Positions 5,446-5,886 of a stretch of DNA of 5,886 nt are shown here, piece after piece. Origin of the DNA: Victivallales bacterium (GTDB lineage: Bacteria; Verrucomicrobiota; Lentisphaeria; Oligosphaerales; Oligosphaeraceae). Positions within the stretch are counted from its first letter, which is position 1; each line of letters opens with the position of its first letter. The stretch lies in contig JAGCTA010000448.1 in the NCBI GenBank assembly GCA_017963875.1, forward strand, positions 1 to 5,886, read 5' to 3'. Below the pieces are notes generated by a model. It searched no databases, was not told the origin of the DNA, and was given only the letters and a program-made list of their open reading frames with translations. A program made the translations under genes and the position numbers.

Positions 5446-5886
5446 CTATTTGGACGGCAACACCATCTCCTTCCAGCCGTCGATACGTCCCTTCGCGGAG
5501 TTGAAGTTGACACCGATCATCCGAATCGGCAGTCCGCAGGACTGGAATTTCTCGTAGTAATGTTTGTCCACAATCTGGCTGACCGCCTTCTTCGCGCTCT
5601 TGTTCAATTTGAACTCGAAGATGTAGACAGCCTTCGCCGTGCGGATGTATGCGTCGATGCGGCCCTCGTTGGTGCAGGATTCGGCCTCGATGGTTGCGCC
5701 GAGGAACTTGAACACCAGGAAGAAAATGCTCTGGTAGTATTTCTCATCTGGGATATGGAGTTTGTAGTCGATATTTGAAAGGAACGATTGGAATATGGTC
5801 AGAAAGCCGTCCAGATCGTCGTTGTTTATGGCCTGTCCAAACGCCCTCATCTGCGCAAGAAGTTCGTCCTCGGCACCCGAACCTGC
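5446..5886 (-). CDS. C-terminal PD-(D/E)XK nuclease-like domain of an AAA-ATPase family protein (5'-truncated by window edge)
   Basis: The frame is open from the right edge to a TAG at 5448-5446, giving 146 visible residues. An internal ATG at 5850-5848 is probably not the start, because the frame continues upstream with AGSGAEDELLAQ and the family is much longer. The sequence fits the C-terminal domain of the common AAA-ATPase/PD-(D/E)XK proteins (DUF1703-like, usually 500 residues or more): PDEKYYQSIFFLVFKFLG, then GRIDAYI with the catalytic-type Asp (codon 5655-5653), FEFKL with the ExK Glu and Lys (codons 5616-5614 and 5610-5608), then SQIVDKHYYEKF and IGVNFNSAKGRIDGW. The nuclease-like residues are intact. 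These proteins occur in many diverged copies in gut Bacteroidota, Clostridia, spirochaetes and Lentisphaerota genomes; their role is unproven, with mobile-element or defence functions often proposed. It shows no obvious functional link to the hydrolase on the opposite strand. Confidence 0.85.
   Translation of the reverse strand, partial: AGSGAEDELLAQMRAFGQAINNDDLDGFLTIFQSFLSNIDYKLHIPDEKYYQSIFFLVFKFLGATIEAESCTNEGRIDAYIRTAKAVYIFEFKLNKSAKKAVSQIVDKHYYEKFQSCGLPIRMIGVNFNSAKGRIDGWKEMVLPSK

Noticed and set aside
5560..5778. A 72-residue plus-strand frame opposite the nuclease-like gene
   Set aside because: It is the antisense of a recognisable PD-(D/E)XK domain and has no motif of its own.

Overview
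The window holds four protein-coding genes and no RNA gene, CRISPR array or insertion sequence that I can see. Two genes run off the window edges. The organism is probably an anaerobic, carbohydrate-degrading bacterium. The mix of a cytosolic clan-A glycosidase, a divergent class I phosphomannose isomerase and an AAA-ATPase/PD-(D/E)XK family protein recalls gut or sediment Lentisphaerota/Victivallales and their PVC relatives. That placement is an inference from gene content; Bacteroidota, Spirochaetota or Bacillota cannot be excluded.

Layout. Positions 1-2073 (minus strand) are one uninterrupted reading frame of 691 codons that leaves the window before its stop codon. Its first ~500 residues are helical, polar and unrecognised. 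From about residue 525 it carries the landmarks of an atypical, PI3/4-kinase-like kinase: a glycine-rich loop, VFKP, a hinge-like FMEKAKG and GDRHWGN. Positions 2074-2378 are a divergent intergenic region. It has three imperfect 16-bp direct repeats just upstream of the kinase-like gene and an A/T-rich promoter-like stretch before the next gene. Positions 2379-3443 (plus) encode a class I phosphomannose-isomerase-like protein. Positions 3529-5418 (plus) encode a cytosolic glycoside hydrolase with a TIM barrel and a C-terminal accessory region. Positions 5446-5886 (minus) are the C-terminal PD-(D/E)XK nuclease-like part of a protein that begins beyond the right edge; it converges tail to tail on the hydrolase with a 27-bp gap.

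How the genes may work together. The isomerase-like and hydrolase genes are co-directional, 85 bp apart, and similar in base and codon use. They could form a small pathway that cleaves an imported mannoside inside the cell and passes mannose 6-phosphate to fructose 6-phosphate. This is weakened by the apparent loss, in the isomerase, of the arginine that follows the conserved SD motif. The two outer genes are richer in G+C and use more AAG for lysine, so they may have a different history.

The most unusual item is the long kinase-like protein. It has a polar Ser/Asn/Thr-rich N-terminus, no membrane segment and a large unknown helical region, an architecture that would suit a secreted effector. 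No secretion gene is in the window to support this.
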